Positions 1 through 37,741 of a DNA stretch of 64,000 bases are shown here, in pieces. The stretch lies in assembly GCA_024036415.1 (NCBI GenBank), contig JAMWET010001218.1, forward strand, positions 546,001 to 610,000, written 5' to 3'. Under the pieces are notes generated by a model. The model was not told the DNA's origin. It worked only from the letters and a program-made list of their open reading frames with translations, and made no database searches. This stretch comes from Prochilodus magdalenae. Its lineage: Eukaryota; Chordata; Actinopteri; Characiformes; Prochilodontidae. Every line of letters begins with the position of its first letter. Positions within the stretch are counted from its first letter, which is position 1. Both the position numbers and the translations under genes were made by a program.

Positions 1-1193
<1,193 letters not shown>

Positions 1194-2822
1194 ACTTTGT
1201 CACTACACTCTTGATGGGCCAGCCACAGAAGGTTTGGATTGGTCTGAAGCTGAGGCTTCATGACACTCAGTGGATGGACAACACACCTGTCACATACATC
1301 AACTTTAACCCCCTGCTTCATGGCCAGCAGCGCCCTATGTTCATCAATGCAAGTGTTCTGCTCTTTTTACATTTCAGAGGCAGATGGTACAGTGGTACAG
1401 TTTTTTCGTTGTTTTTCTCATTGTCTTAAATTTAACCTCAAAAACGACAACCTTAAAATGACCAGGATTCACCGGTGGGCTTAAGCTTCTTTTACACTCT
1501 TCCTCATTTTAGGGATCACTCTACTAGTTTCCATTATCATCTATGTAGTCACTGAGTAATAAGGATTGTAGTAAGTCAGGCACTATTTAAATAATAAATG
1601 TGGAACTGATTTTGCATGCACTCTTGATGCAGGTTGGAGCTTGATTTAGAGTTCAAAACTGACTGTTTATCAGTTGGTGCCAGTTTTGGTGATCTGCCAG
1701 CTCTTGCACAGTCATTGTTAGTTTCATTTTCTCTTTATAATTTTTTTTTTGAAAACAGCAGGTTTGGACAGTCCTGCTTTTTCATTTATTTTCCCGTTCA
1801 CTGGGGCCTTCATGAAGCAACTGGATTATATTCTAAATAATCTCAGAAGCATCTTGTGAGAAATTAAAAGAATGTGCTTAAAGGCAGACATTACTGTATG
1901 TTTATGGAATGTATAGTGGTACTGTGTCAGTCAGTAAACGCACAGTTGACATTCTTCTTATTCTTTGTTGCATATCAGACTTTTGAGCAAGAGAGATTGG
2001 AGCTTTGTGCCTATATGATAAATGATGCTCACTCAGACTTGCTGGGCACTTGGGACTACACATCCTGCTCTGATGAGCAGAGTGTCGCCATCTGTCAGCA
2101 TTATGCAGGTACCTGGTCTTCTGTTTGTATTTGTTTATGATTTAGTTAGCTAAGCTATGTTTTCTGAATGTTATTGTTTGCTTCTCTTAGATAAGACGGA
2201 AACCTCTGCTGTCCCTGAGGAGGAGGAGTTTCAAGTCAACAATCACACATTTAAGATTGTAAATAAGAAAGACTTAAATTGGGTTGATGCTTGGCAGTTG
2301 TGTAAATCCAAAAACATGGACCTGGCAAGTGTGGGTGACGCATACGTGCAGGCTATGCTTACTGTAAAAGTCAACAAAGTGGGAAACCCCCTCTGGATTG
2401 GATTGTTCAGTGATGACGTAAGAGTCTGCAACTCACACATGCATGCCTAAACAGGCAACACACTTCACTGTTCATCCAACTTCTACATGAGCTGCTTAAG
2501 AATAAGCTGTAGATCAAAAAACGACTTGTCATAGCATAAGCAACATTTCCATTTTTGTCCAGGAGGAGCACTATCACTGGACAGATCACAGCCACACTGT
2601 GTTCAGTCGCTGGGGCCCAGAGACCACTTCAGGGCGTTGTGTTTACCTGGACACTGATGGCTTCTGGAAGGCAACAGATTGTGGCCAACAGCTCACAGGA
2701 GTTATCTGTCACATCCCACAAGGTGTGTAAAAAGTAAAAATAAAATAAACATAAAAAAACAGAAATAAAGGGAAAGATTTTCTGGGAAACCTGCCGTCTA
2801 AAGCAAACTGTTTTGTGAATAC

Positions 2823-2865
<43 letters not shown>

Positions 2866-5800
2866 ACCTTCCTTCCCAATATCTTTGCAATCCCACACTT
2901 CCTTCTGGGTGAAACTATTTTTCTGCCAATCAGTGTATAAGCCTAGCAGTGGCATTGCTGCCTGGCCTGGGGAAACTCCCATGTCTATATTACACACCAC
3001 AGATTACACAACGTTTAAACGATACGTTTTCTGACGTTTTAGTTGATTGCTTTGTAATGCATTTGTACAGATGTAAAATAATCCTTGAGGTCAAATAACA
3101 AGGATTGCAGTCTGTGTGTTAGTAACTGATATACTGCATCGTAATTAACATTTCATCTTTACATGACTCTCTCTCTTTATGTCAAAATAGTTGAGCACAT
3201 CCCATCTCGGAACCCAAATACATGTCCACACAAGAGCAACGGAGTCACTTGGATCCCCTTCAAAAACAACTGCTATGCTTTCCTGCTAAAGTCAGCGAGG
3301 TGGCAGGAGCATGACAAGAACAAAGATAAGGACACGTGCATGGCTATTGGTATGGGAAGTCCTATATTTATTGCTTGATCTTTTAGATCTAGCCAAAGTA
3401 CCTCAAAATAGATGCCACTGGAGCCGCTAAAGCTCTTTAGGTGTGATGTTCTGTGCAATACTTTGTGACAGTACTGCGTAATACTTTTAGGCATCTGACA
3501 AAATTGGGTAGATTTGCTCATAAACTCTTATATTGCCATAAATACAAATCCTAATAATACAAGAAGTATTGATGCACCTGGTTTGGCTAATCAGTACTTC
3601 GATCAGTTTAAACAGGTGTGCTGGTGATGGATTTGAACAATTCTGTGTTCTTGGCATCTTGGATTCAAAATTTTAATTTTTGGTTTTACTTTCTCATTTT
3701 ATGTTTATTTGCATTGATTCAAATAGTACAGATTGATTGGTTTATTTTAATACCAAGAAAATGGCTTTAAAAGATGCTCTTATAGTAAATGCCATCACTG
3801 GATGAGATATTAATATATTGATTTATTCATGATCCATTAAACTGTAAACTTTAGCACTTGTTGAAACTTTTTGTTCTTTTTTTATTCTGACCATAGTTGG
3901 AATGGGAGATGTTCTAGCAATTCGAAACGAAGAGGAGAATGAGTTTATAAAAGCACAGCTCCAACCCTTCAAGTACTTGGCCAAGTTTGTGTGGCTGGGA
4001 ATGTACAAAGACCAGAAAGGTAACTGTCGAAATGTAGAAATGTATGGAATTCCTTTCATTTGTGGTAACAGCTCTACCAGTTTGTTATTGATTAATAATG
4101 GGACACACATGGGAGAGGTTGTATTCACTGTACATTCTGGTGGCTTACTTTAGATCAGCTGAAATGGTATGATGACACCAATGTTCAGTATTCCAACTGG
4201 AAAAATGGAAGGTTGAATGTCACCATGCCCTTCATGGCTGGATTGGATCTGAATGGAAAATGGGAGCTAATCCAAAGAGTATCCATCTTTCCGCCTTTTA
4301 AACAGAGGGCCATTGTGGTGTGCAAAATAGAAAGAGGTAAGACATTAACCTGCAGGAGTCACTGTTTGATCTTTGGAAGAATAGAGTGAATGTCTACAGT
4401 GTCTGTCTGTTTCACCTGAAGATTCCAAAGTGGAGTTTCTTAAGAGCCCAGCTGATGTGCTGGCCCCGCCAGGCTATAATTTCCGATTGGTTGCCAAAAA
4501 AATAAACTGGTATCAAGCCCTGGAGGAATGTAACAGTGATGGCGGCCATCTTGTGAGCATTCATAATGAGACGGCCAACTTAAACATGTCCCTGATTGCC
4601 AGACGAGATGGATTTCCTCTCTGGATTGGCCTCTCCAGGCAAGATGTAAGTACTTTGGTTTGTCTTTATTAATGGGTTGTGGTTTTTATATATTTATAAA
4701 TATTTATAAACTTTAGAAAAGAAAATTAGTTTTCTGTTGTTCTTTAAGTAGTTGTTTTGGGTACTGTGTAATGTTTTCTTTAAACTGTAGCAAATCAGTT
4801 ATAGTAGACCCCAAAACTAACATTATGTATGCTGAAAATAAGCACAATGTGTCCCCTTTTAAACATCTGGCAACCATGACACATTCAGACAGTCAGGAAA
4901 TGACTAAAAAGTAAGTCAGCCTTACTCAGCATTAGACGGCTGTATCGTTTACCATATTGGTGTAAAGTACAGTAAGTATTGTGACCTTGTTGACGTGTAT
5001 TTATTTAGAAGCTGTCTGTAATAAGATGTGATATTTTAATTCTACTGTCAGCATAAATAAGTTATGTGCAAGTGTGCTAAGTAGGACTTGTCTGTTCCTT
5101 CAGTTCAGCGGATGGCCATATGAGTGGTCAGATGGGACACCATTACAGTTTCAACCCCATGGGTTTGAAGTTACTGGCAATGTCTCTGAGGAGAAATGCG
5201 TGTATATGGACACTAAAGGAAGCTGGTCGACAGTTAACTGCCTTGCTGAGTTGGAGGGAGCCATCTGTTACAGCAGCAGCAGCAGCAGCAGTAAGGCACA
5301 CATGTACATTTATACTCTGAATTGCCGCTAGTTGACCTAGTACCTAATTCGTCACTGCAGCGGCAGTGTTACTGGGTATTTTAGCACCTCTGTTTAACTG
5401 CTGGTAGGGGAACAGTCTGTCAACCAGAAATACCCAGCCAAAACAGGACCTGTGTTTAGAAGCTGGCTAGAAGCGAAAGGCTAGAAAGTCACGATTAGAG
5501 AAAAGTGATGCTAGCTGTACACTACAAGGGTTCAAATCTGAAGTTCTCCCAATAGATTAGGACATTGGAGCTGGTCTGAGGGCTTTATATAATTTAGATT
5601 AATTGAACTACATAAGTGACAGCGGAGCAGAATTGCAAAAAATGTTAGCTTAGCCTTAAGTTACTTGAGTCCCATAGGGATGCTGGCTGAAATGAGCAAT
5701 TATACAGCATCCCTCCGGACAGGCAGGAATGATGCTTCCACAGATTAGTGACCCTTTTCTGTGTTTCATTGTTCCACCTGACCGCTTCAAAAGCAGCCTC

Positions 5801-8800
5801 CCTTCATCTCTATTCCATGATTTCTCTTTGTGCCATAGAGCCTGTTGGTAATTGTCAAGAAACATGCTGCAGGAGATTTTAAACTAGGTGGAACAACACA
5901 TGCGAGACTTGTCTGGATGTTGTGGGCCGTCACAGACGCCACATTGCTGTTCTTTCATGTCATACTACATGCTCCTCGGCTCCGACAACATCATGTCAAA
6001 GTCGGGCTAAATTCATGTAGTCTGATCCTGATGTCAGGCAACCAGGCTGCTAACTTTAGGACAACACAGATTCATTTTCGTATTCGTCACTTCTGCTTTA
6101 TCTGCCATTCTCAAGATAATTAATAAGCATAGTCTGCTTATTGGTTGTCCTGCTCATTACTGTCCTTGTACTAAATTATCCCTTGATGAAAATCAATGAG
6201 GTGATCTATGTATTAATGAAAGGAAAAAAAAGTGTGTGTGTGTGTATGTATGTATGTATGTATGTATGTATGTATGTATGTATGTATGTATGTATGTATG
6301 TATGTATGTGTATATATATATATATATATATATAGGTGCTGGTCATATAATTAGAATATCATGAAAAAGTTCATTTATTTCAGTAATTCCATTCAAAAAG
6401 TGAAACTTTTATATTATATTTATTTATTACACACAGATTGATATATTTCAAGTGTTTCTTTTAATTCTGATGATTCTGACAACTATTGAATTTTTTTATT
6501 TAGTATAGTTTTTATAGTTTCTGTTATTGTAAATTTTAACATTTAAGACCACAGCACTCTGGACACGTCTTAATGCAGTTTCCAAAAACCCAACACCATT
6601 GTTTGTATAGAAGGTACACAGGTATCGACATTGCTGTCACCACACAGCAGGGCTCTTTATCAGTGTTCGACTATGCCCAAGCACACCACTTACTACTCTG
6701 CCACTACTGGGTTAAATTGCGTCCAGAATAAGCCCACAACAAAATAACAGTCGACCACATGTTATAAATTGTGTCAAATGTTTCATTTGGTTATATTTGC
6801 ATGGGTATGGTGTTAAAATGAACTCTGTCTGTTACATGTAATGAGTATCTGGTGTAAAATCTTTAGAAAAGCACTGCACCGGTATATGCTTTATATGTAC
6901 ACTTAGGGTGTGTTTCTTTTGTGGCAGGGTCTCAGGCCTTGACTCAGTCCAACGATAACTGTCCTAAGAGTGATGAGCACGCTTCATGGATCCAGTTTGA
7001 AAACCACTGTTATGCCATCAATATGACTCACTACAACTACTCTGTCTACACCATGCAGGATGCCATGAGTGTCTGTGAGAAACTGCGTATGTATTTGTCT
7101 TTATATGCATTAAAACCAGTACAGTTCCAGCCATGCTGCAGATAACTTTTCATTTGTTTATTAAAGCAACTCTGTAATGAATTTAGTTTCATGAAGTGCA
7201 TACATTTGGATAATTTAAATAGTCCACGGCCCACAGTTTTCTTGTAGAATTTGTTTGCCTCAGACCTACTTATGGTCTTGTGTTTTTATGTATCAAAAAC
7301 AGTCATGGTAAATTTTAATTTGAACATTTTCCAAGTTCTCTTTATTCTTGAAGACGTTTGCTGGTACGCATGTATGTCTTTGATGAAACACTCCTTATAA
7401 CCTGAGGGTAAATGGGGCTGGGTTGTAGATACCAACTGCAGCGGTAATATTTGTGCTGGAATTATCTGTCGGTCTTTGGCATGAGAGTATTTAGTATGGT
7501 ATGTGTCTGTTATGATTTTCCAGATCCCTCATCCCAGCTTTTGACCATTACAAGTAAGGAGGAGAATGATTTTGTCTCACGACATGTTGCCGAAAATCCC
7601 CTCATCACCACCCGCGTCTGGCTGGGTCTCAACTCAGGTAACAGTAGTTCATCTACAGAGTTAGAAGGGGTCTTTATCTCAACCCAAATTGGTGCTGCTT
7701 AGCAGCAAGCAGTGGTTGGGTACTGTAAGTTCTTGTTACATTATGAATTTGCAAAGAGCTATGTTGTGAGGCCCTAATGTACATTCTGTAAAATTCTCCA
7801 CAGGAGCTGATAAATGGCTGGATGGTAGCGCCCTGGGCTTCTCTAATTGGGGGCACTCTCGGCCTCAGTCCGGTTGTGCAGTTTTGGTGTCGATGAATGG
7901 AACCTGGAGCATCGCCAGCTGCACCGAAAGCCGTAGCCGCGTGGTTTGCAAAACTGCTGCCAGTAAGTGACCTGCGAACCTTCACCAACTCGGACATGCA
8001 GAGAGAACTCATTAGAAAACCTCTGAACAGCATGTTCTGTTTTTCAACCAGCTGAAAGCTCTCCGCCCTCTGTAAACATCTTATGCTGAACCTTTTTTGA
8101 ACAGATATTAAAGGGGCCCGTATTCTACACTTGCTTAGGATCCAGTAATGGCATTTGTGGGTTTATGTCACATGACCAACCTCTCTTTATACGTACAGGC
8201 CGAACAGTTGTGCCTTGTAAGATAGGTAAAGAACACCTAGTATTCTGACTCGTTCAAAAGTAGTATGGGCTGAAACCCTCCTCGTAACTTGGAGAGATGA
8301 ATACATGTGTTGATTTTTGTGACATAGCAGAAACAGTCAATTCAGAACAGCAAATATGGCAACAAAACACTTTTTGAGCAAGGCTAAAAACGACTACATG
8401 TTAAATGGCATTAAGGTTTTAAATGTTCTTCATCTTCTAGACAGTTTGTGTCCATATTGTTTTCAGGTAAGGTGGATCACTGTTAAAAAAAAACTGGGTC
8501 ACAAAGTTTGAGTTTCATGTTTACATCTTATCCTTTATGTCTTATTCTGTGAATTTATTGCTGGTCATAAAGCAGAAACCTGATTATTGCCTCAGTTTTC
8601 CCTTTATGATTACACAAGTGCATTTGATCAGGGTGAACAGATTACTGATCTTTTGCTGTTATTAGATTATTAAGTAATAACAAGTAAACGTACAATGTCA
8701 AAATCTCAGAATATACTTTTCCATGACATGGGCCCTTTAAGATTTTTTGTATTTTTTTTTCCTCCCTATGAAGATACCCCTCTTTATGGTTTCCTTTACA

Positions 8801-9086
8801 CAGAGACAACAGACTTCGTAATCTGATCTGATGTAATCTGTCATCATACCATGTGATGAATTAGAACATTCTTCTCTTTTACTGACTGGTCGTTTCTCTT
8901 TCTGCTTCAGAATCAAGCGGTACTCCTGTGGCCTTGGCGTTTTTCATCATTGTGATCCTCTGCCTGGCCGCTGTGGTGGTCTTCATCATTTATAAAAGAA
9001 ACAGGCACCGCTTCTTCTCCACCGTGCGCTACCACAGGAACTTTGACGAAGCAGACAGCACCAGTATGATTTCTGAGAATGAGTGA
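1194..9086 (+). CDS. ly75: Lymphocyte antigen 75 (DEC-205/CD205), 3' part of gene
   Basis: Endocytic receptor of the mannose-receptor family. In mammals it takes up antigen in dendritic and epithelial cells. Exons seen: 1194-1348, 1979-2108, 2191-2417, 2563-2722, 3191-3349, 3897-4019, 4154-4336, 4422-4645, 5104-5290, 6928-7086, 7524-7637, 7804-7962, 8911-9086 (TGA). All phases join, giving 717 residues here. The 5' part lies left of the window. Content: the end of one C-type lectin domain, four further domains (WIGL or VWLGL cores with paired Cys), one membrane segment (about 24 hydrophobic residues from VALAFF), then a basic stop-transfer stretch and a short tail with FSTVRY. Best remembered match is mammalian LY75: the blocks [16 protein letters not shown] and the F-S-S/T-VRY tail. 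No EPN or QPD sugar-binding motif is visible, as in LY75. PLA2R1 or another MRC-family member is the alternative and is less likely because of the tail. Confidence 0.82.
2822..2866. repeat. (TTG)n microsatellite
   Basis: About 15 TTG units in the ly75 intron between exons ending at 2722 and starting at 3191. The poly-Leu and poly-Asn frames over it are artefacts. Confidence 0.9.
5272..5290 (+). repeat. ly75: (AGC)6 coding repeat at an exon end
   Basis: Six AGC codons (Ser x6) close the exon ending at 5290, directly before the donor GTAAGG. They sit in the linker between two lectin domains. Confidence 0.85.
6234..6333. repeat. Compound (GTAT)n/(TA)n microsatellite
   Basis: About 16 GTAT units followed by TA dinucleotides in a ly75 intron. 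Confidence 0.92.
6334..6480. repeat. Dispersed fish repeat fragment
   Basis: The sequence starting GGTGCTGGTCATATAATTAG resembles a repeat remembered from many teleost introns and starts directly after the microsatellite. The family is not assigned. No termini were identified. Confidence 0.4.
8108..8740. mobile_element. Non-autonomous TTAA-flanked DNA transposon
   Basis: The left end is TTAA followed by AGGGGCCC (8108-8119) and the right end is GGGCCCT followed by TTAA (8730-8740). These are inverted ends flanked by a TTAA target duplication. Internal sequence is AT-rich with no transposase frame. TTAA targets are typical of piggyBac and Kolobok elements. The element lies in the intron before the last ly75 exon. 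Confidence 0.6.
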
Positions 9087-10560
9087 ACGTTGCACAGCGA
9101 GTAACTGGTAAACGGAAGCAACAGCGGCAGGTTTCTGTGCCTTCCTGTGTGAGCATTCCATTATGCTACAAGAATATCCAAACTTAAGTGTTCTAACAAC
9201 AGGAGTTAATTTATTATCATAGTATCTGCTCAGTCCTGCAGTTTGACAGGTTGTACGGGTTTTGATTTTTTGATTAATATAATGAAGGAATACCAATGGT
9301 TTTTGAGATATTTGAATTAAATTGTCTTAAGGGTTTTTATATTTTAATGAGAAGAATGCCAAATATTGAATGTGCTGCAGTATTTACAGTATTTGTGTTT
9401 TGGTACTCTGAGGCGGCGCTACATTTTTCTTTGGGTCTGACTGTGTTTCCATTCTGCTTTTCTTAAACTAGCACTGATTTTAACTTACTCATTTTGTAAT
9501 GCGAAACTAGGATCAGTTGTTTTCATCCAAATATCTGATTAAGATCTTGGTATTTGATTTAAATGTTCATTTACAGATAATGAATTTGCTCACTTTCTGC
9601 GTAACGTTTTCAAACTACTGTGCTGCACACTCCGACAGATGCTGGATCTGTCTTTGTCACTGTTTACTATTTAATGATATGTAACTTTAATAGGATTAGA
9701 ATTTTTTTTTTTTTTTTTTTTTTTTGCAGATCCTAAATTTGTATTTAACTGCTCTACTGAACTTTTTTTGGTCCCCCCCCACCCCACCCATCCGCCTAGA
9801 CAAACCTTGTAAATATACACATAACCCATTAAGTGACTGGGTCCCATGAGCATTCAGTGGCCATTAATTATCTAAATAAAAGCACAACATACATAAATGT
9901 ATGCATGTTTTACTCTGCAGGAATGTAATACATTGTCTCATTGTAACATGCCACCACGGCTGCATGTTCCTGTAAGTAATCTAAAACCACTTTTAGGATA
10001 GCGTTTGCAGTACACTGAACTTCATATTGCTAAACATAAGATAAGTGTGTGCAGCTCCTGCAGTGGGACCCTAACCGAGCGGTAATGTGAGCAGAAATGC
10101 GCTGAAAATGGAGTTTACCTCTCCTGCTCTTTGCACTCAAACTACTGATACGTAAAGCACTTTAAAGAGCTGTTTCCCACTAACTGCTTTTGTATTGTTC
10201 AAGCACAATGGGAGTGTGTTTTGTGTTTTTGAGAAGATATGCATTTTAAACGGCACTCCAACGGCACAGTGCTGGGTGCTGTGTGAAATTTCTGTTTTTT
10301 TTTTTTTTTTACTTTTCTTTTTTTTCTTTACTTTTTTTTTGTAAATATCTTTTATCCTTTTATGCTGTTGTGATTTTCCTTTAGATATGTCAACCAAAGA
10401 CTCCAAATGGATTACCTGTGCAGATTTTTGTTCCCCTCCATCAAACAATGTAACCCAAGAGAATTATCTTTAGTTTGTCTTTGGTTTAACTTTGGTCTAG
10501 TTTGCCTCTTCTCCAAGAAGACACTGATCACGACTCAATAAAACGCTGTCACCGTCATCT
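9087..10560 (+). other. ly75: ly75 3' UTR with poly(A) signals
   Basis: Non-coding sequence after the TGA. AATAAA occurs at 9875-9880 and at 10537-10542. The second is followed by a GT/T-rich stretch after 10565 and is the better cleavage candidate. T-homopolymers lie at about 9701-9725 and 10296-10340. Confidence 0.6.
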
Positions 10561-12470
10561 GAAGTTTCTTTTTGTGTGCGTGTTTTTTTTGTTTTGTTTT
10601 TTTTGTTTTTTTTTAATTGAATGTAATTAAAGGAATGTGATGTATTTTTTTTTTAAATTCCACCTATTTCATTTTCATGTATGATTGCATCATTAACAGA
10701 CTCATTCAGAGTGGTTTAACATGGAATGCATAATCCGAGACCAGTTTACTGTTGTCTACTAATGTCAGAAACGTAATGCGTTTGTCACCTTATAGAAGGT
10801 TACTACGTGTTTTGACCATGGTGCCTGAAGTCCGATGTATTGTTTTATGCTAGTTTTGAAATAAAACAAAAAAATTGAATTGGATCTGCATCTAAGGATC
10901 TGCAGACCTCTGTTGCAGTGGGTAATATCAGTGTTCATGAGTCAGGCAAACAAAATTCTCTGCCCCTTGTTTAAAGCTCCCTAAAGACCACCTGGACAAA
11001 CCAGGACTAATGTTGAATTGAAATAATGTTATGTGGCAGAGAAGGTAAAATTGGACTGCATCCTAACTTTAAAACACAGTGTCACATTTTTGCTACTGTT
11101 GGACCAGGACAGTTTACCATCATTCGACAGAACCATGAATACTTGATTGTATTAAAAAACTAAATTGGAGAATGCTAGGGCATCCATCCTTGACATCACC
11201 TGCCACAAAATTTGTGTCTTAATACCAAGTAGTCTACAAAGAATGACGGAGTCGAAGTCCAGACCTTAGGCGAAAAGTAATTTTGAGGCAACACCTAAAC
11301 AAAACAGTTGCCCAACAAAGCCCACCACCATCAGAGTCAAATCGGTTCTGTGGGCCAGAAGTCCATCAAGACAATGTTCAGGAGCAATTAAGTTGCTGCA
11401 ACTGTGGTTGATGTCGTTCCTGAAAGGACTGCACACCGTTTCCTGAAAGCAGAGGTTCACATGCCTTTGCCAGTAAAGAAATTTAGTCTCAAATTATTTA
11501 CATTTTAAGCAAATGGTTTTCCATAAATGTTGTTTGTTTAATTGGGCAATAATAGCTGCTCTGAGGGGTCCTGACCATGGACAACTGGGTAAAGGTGGGA
11601 TAATAAACTATGCAGAGAAACTGTTGGACTACAGTCTGCAATTGTAGAACTACAACATGCAATGAGTGGACAGCGAGTGGACATGGTAGGAGGTGTACTA
11701 ATGAAGTAATAAAGGGCTCTGAAAGTTTATGTTGTGTCTGGGAGGCTGATAACCAGTATAAACCAGTATAAACCCACTCAACATGAAATGTATGCCTTTT
11801 TTTTAGCTTGTCATTTATAAAGCTTGAAAATCAGTGGATTTGCCGTTTACTGATGTGTTCTGATGAGTAACACAGGGACTCATGAACCACTAGAGGGCGA
11901 AAGTCTACTACTCATTTGATTAATAAACCAGACAGGATTAAAGTGGGGTCATGTGGCAGCTTTTCTTCACCCTGTTGTCACATGAAAACCAGGTGTTATA
12001 ATGGCAGTGAGAGACTGCAGAACAGTTTAGCCCAGGGCCAGGTTCAGAAACTGTCCTGTGACTGTACAAAGACATTAAAGTGGGCTGATTTATGTAAGAA
12101 CCAACACCTAGTATGCAAATCAGATGATGATATCAGGGGAGAGTAAATAAAGTGTCCATTTGGACATATTTCTTATAGAATGTCTAAAGCTGAATCTTCG
12201 CCAAAGAGCACGTAAATTTTTCTCCTCTCCGATTTTTGCCAGTGATGGAGAGCCAGGTCATTTTTCCTAATGTCCGAATATGCGTTACACATTTGTGATA
12301 TGCAATACAGACTCAGTGATATCTAAATTCCTTCATGTATTCATTTATTCATTCATTTGTTTGTTTGTTTGTTTGTTTGTTTGTTGCTTCCTCGTAGACA
12401 TTGTTCCTAATTGTGCTATGGCTGTACTGTAAGTGAGGATATCAGAGCCTTTCTGTGTCTGAAACTTTTA
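10561..12470. other. Intergenic region ly75-myom2
   Basis: No supported gene. It holds a degenerate mobile-element relic (11540-11770), a TTTG/ATTC simple repeat near 12340-12385, and otherwise unique AT-rich sequence. Confidence 0.5.
11545..11770. mobile_element. Degenerate Tc1-type MITE relic
   Basis: It shares the phrases GGGGTCCTGACCAT, AGAGAAAC, GGACTACAGTC and TGTAGAACTACAA with a repeat common in fish genomes. Related pieces lie at 25800-25960 and 34389-34710. The ends are worn. Confidence 0.45.
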
Positions 12471-12477
12471 TCTCATG

Positions 12478-12707
12478 TTAAAAATAGTCTTTGGCAGCTG
12501 CTGCAGGAGGGAGGCTGAATCAAAGGAGCCCTAAAAAGGACTTTAGATTAAGAAGCAGTACTATTTCCCAGGAGATCACTTTTGATTTGTTTACCAGTAA
12601 ATAAATAATAAAATAAAAACACAGTGTTTTCAGAAGTACTGATACTGTACCTACACTGTTATATCAGTTCCATTTTTACTGATATTGTCGTGTAGCTGTA
12701 TTTAAAA
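12478..12707 (+). promoter_or_regulatory. myom2: Muscle-type promoter cluster (MEF2, E-box, CArG, TATA-like)
   Basis: In order: TTAAAAATAG at 12478-12487, an exact MEF2 consensus; CAGCTG at 12495-12500, an E-box; CCTAAAAAGG at 12530-12539, an exact SRF CArG box; and TATTTAAAAG from 12699, TATA-like. A transcription start near 12730 would follow. The myom2 coding start is at 13835, so the leader is spliced. The combination is typical of striated-muscle promoters and fits the gene downstream. Site function is inferred. Confidence 0.6.
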
Positions 12708-12729
12708 GGCTGGTAAGCAGAGACTGGGA

Positions 12730-12987
12730 AGGAGTTTAGAATCATAGAAGTGCTTTAACCTCTTAGAATCCGGTGAGAGGTCTTTTAGGCTACATATCAC
12801 ATCCCGGCCTCACCTTTCCGTTACCATTATCCAGAAATCCTAAAACTTCGATTTCAGTTTCTGCTCCACAAACAAACAAACAAACAAAAAAAGCCAAGCC
12901 GGAGGAATATGGATCTTCAATCAAACAGCCCAACACTGATTCCTCTCATCCCTTTGCAAACTGAGCAAAATGAGTTGGAAAACTGAG
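12730..12987 (+). other. myom2: Putative untranslated first exon of myom2
   Basis: It lies just downstream of the TATA-like box and ends at a plausible donor (GAG then GTAAAT at 12988). A second donor, GTAAGT at 13147, is an alternative end. The ATG at 12970 (MSWKTE) does not join in frame with the myomesin-like start at 13835, so I treat this as leader. Confidence 0.35.
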
Positions 12988-13834
12988 GTAAATGCTATAT
13001 ATAGTCTGAAGGGTATCCATACATGGGATGGAAGCAGGAGAAGGCATTCCCTGAGTGAGGGCATTATTTTTGTGACCCTCAGCAAGTGCCTTCCAAGTGC
13101 TCTCTGGCTGGTCTTCCAACGCTCACCGCTGTTCATTTCTCTTGGGGTAAGTCGCAGTTTATATTGATTATTCCCTCAGCATATCTGCTCAATAAACCGG
13201 CCTGAACTTCAGTTCAGCCACTGGGCTCTGGATTTTAACAGCTATATGAAAGTAGGACCTCAAAAAATGAAGCAATGTTCAGCTTTCTGTGGTAAAGAGG
13301 CCGTGAGCAGGACAGCATATCTTTATTTAAAACTGGATCAGCACCTTCTTTCACCAGGATGGGAATCTGTGTGGAAAGGCTGGCTATAGTGGGCTTTGGG
13401 GGTCCACATGGTTCATCTTCCCCAGGAGTGTTAGGAGTTCTGGAATTCTGGAAATCTTTTTTCCCTCATACCTCTGTTTTTTATGCTCCTCGTCCGTTTC
13501 TTTTCCCATGGGTGGGCTGGACACTTGATGTCTATGTGCTAGGAACTTTTCAGTTAGAAAATAAAGTCAGATTGTTCTTTTGCACTATTGTTGAGTGTTC
13601 TAGATAATCTTGTATTATGTTCTCAAGAGTTCAGCAGGAATTTAATGAAATCCATTATCAACTGTTTGGTAAAAGGCTTGTAATAACATTAACCTGAATT
13701 GATCCCCCAGTGCCATCCACTTGATTTGTGTCTGTCTTCAGATCAGTGTCTGCTTATTTTAACCGTAACCACATGATCCATGATGTGACGTTTGGGTGTC
13801 TTTTTTAAGTTTTCCCAACTCGCCTACGAGGGCA

Positions 13835-37741
<23,907 letters not shown>

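Noticed and set aside
2629..3034. Poly-Leu and poly-Asn frames
   Set aside because: Artefact of the TTG repeat in an intron.
12970..12987. ATG reading MSWKTE as the myom2 start
   Set aside because: Joining it to the exon containing 13835 does not give the myomesin-like MPVYQQ frame. That ATG has a good context and the expected phases downstream.
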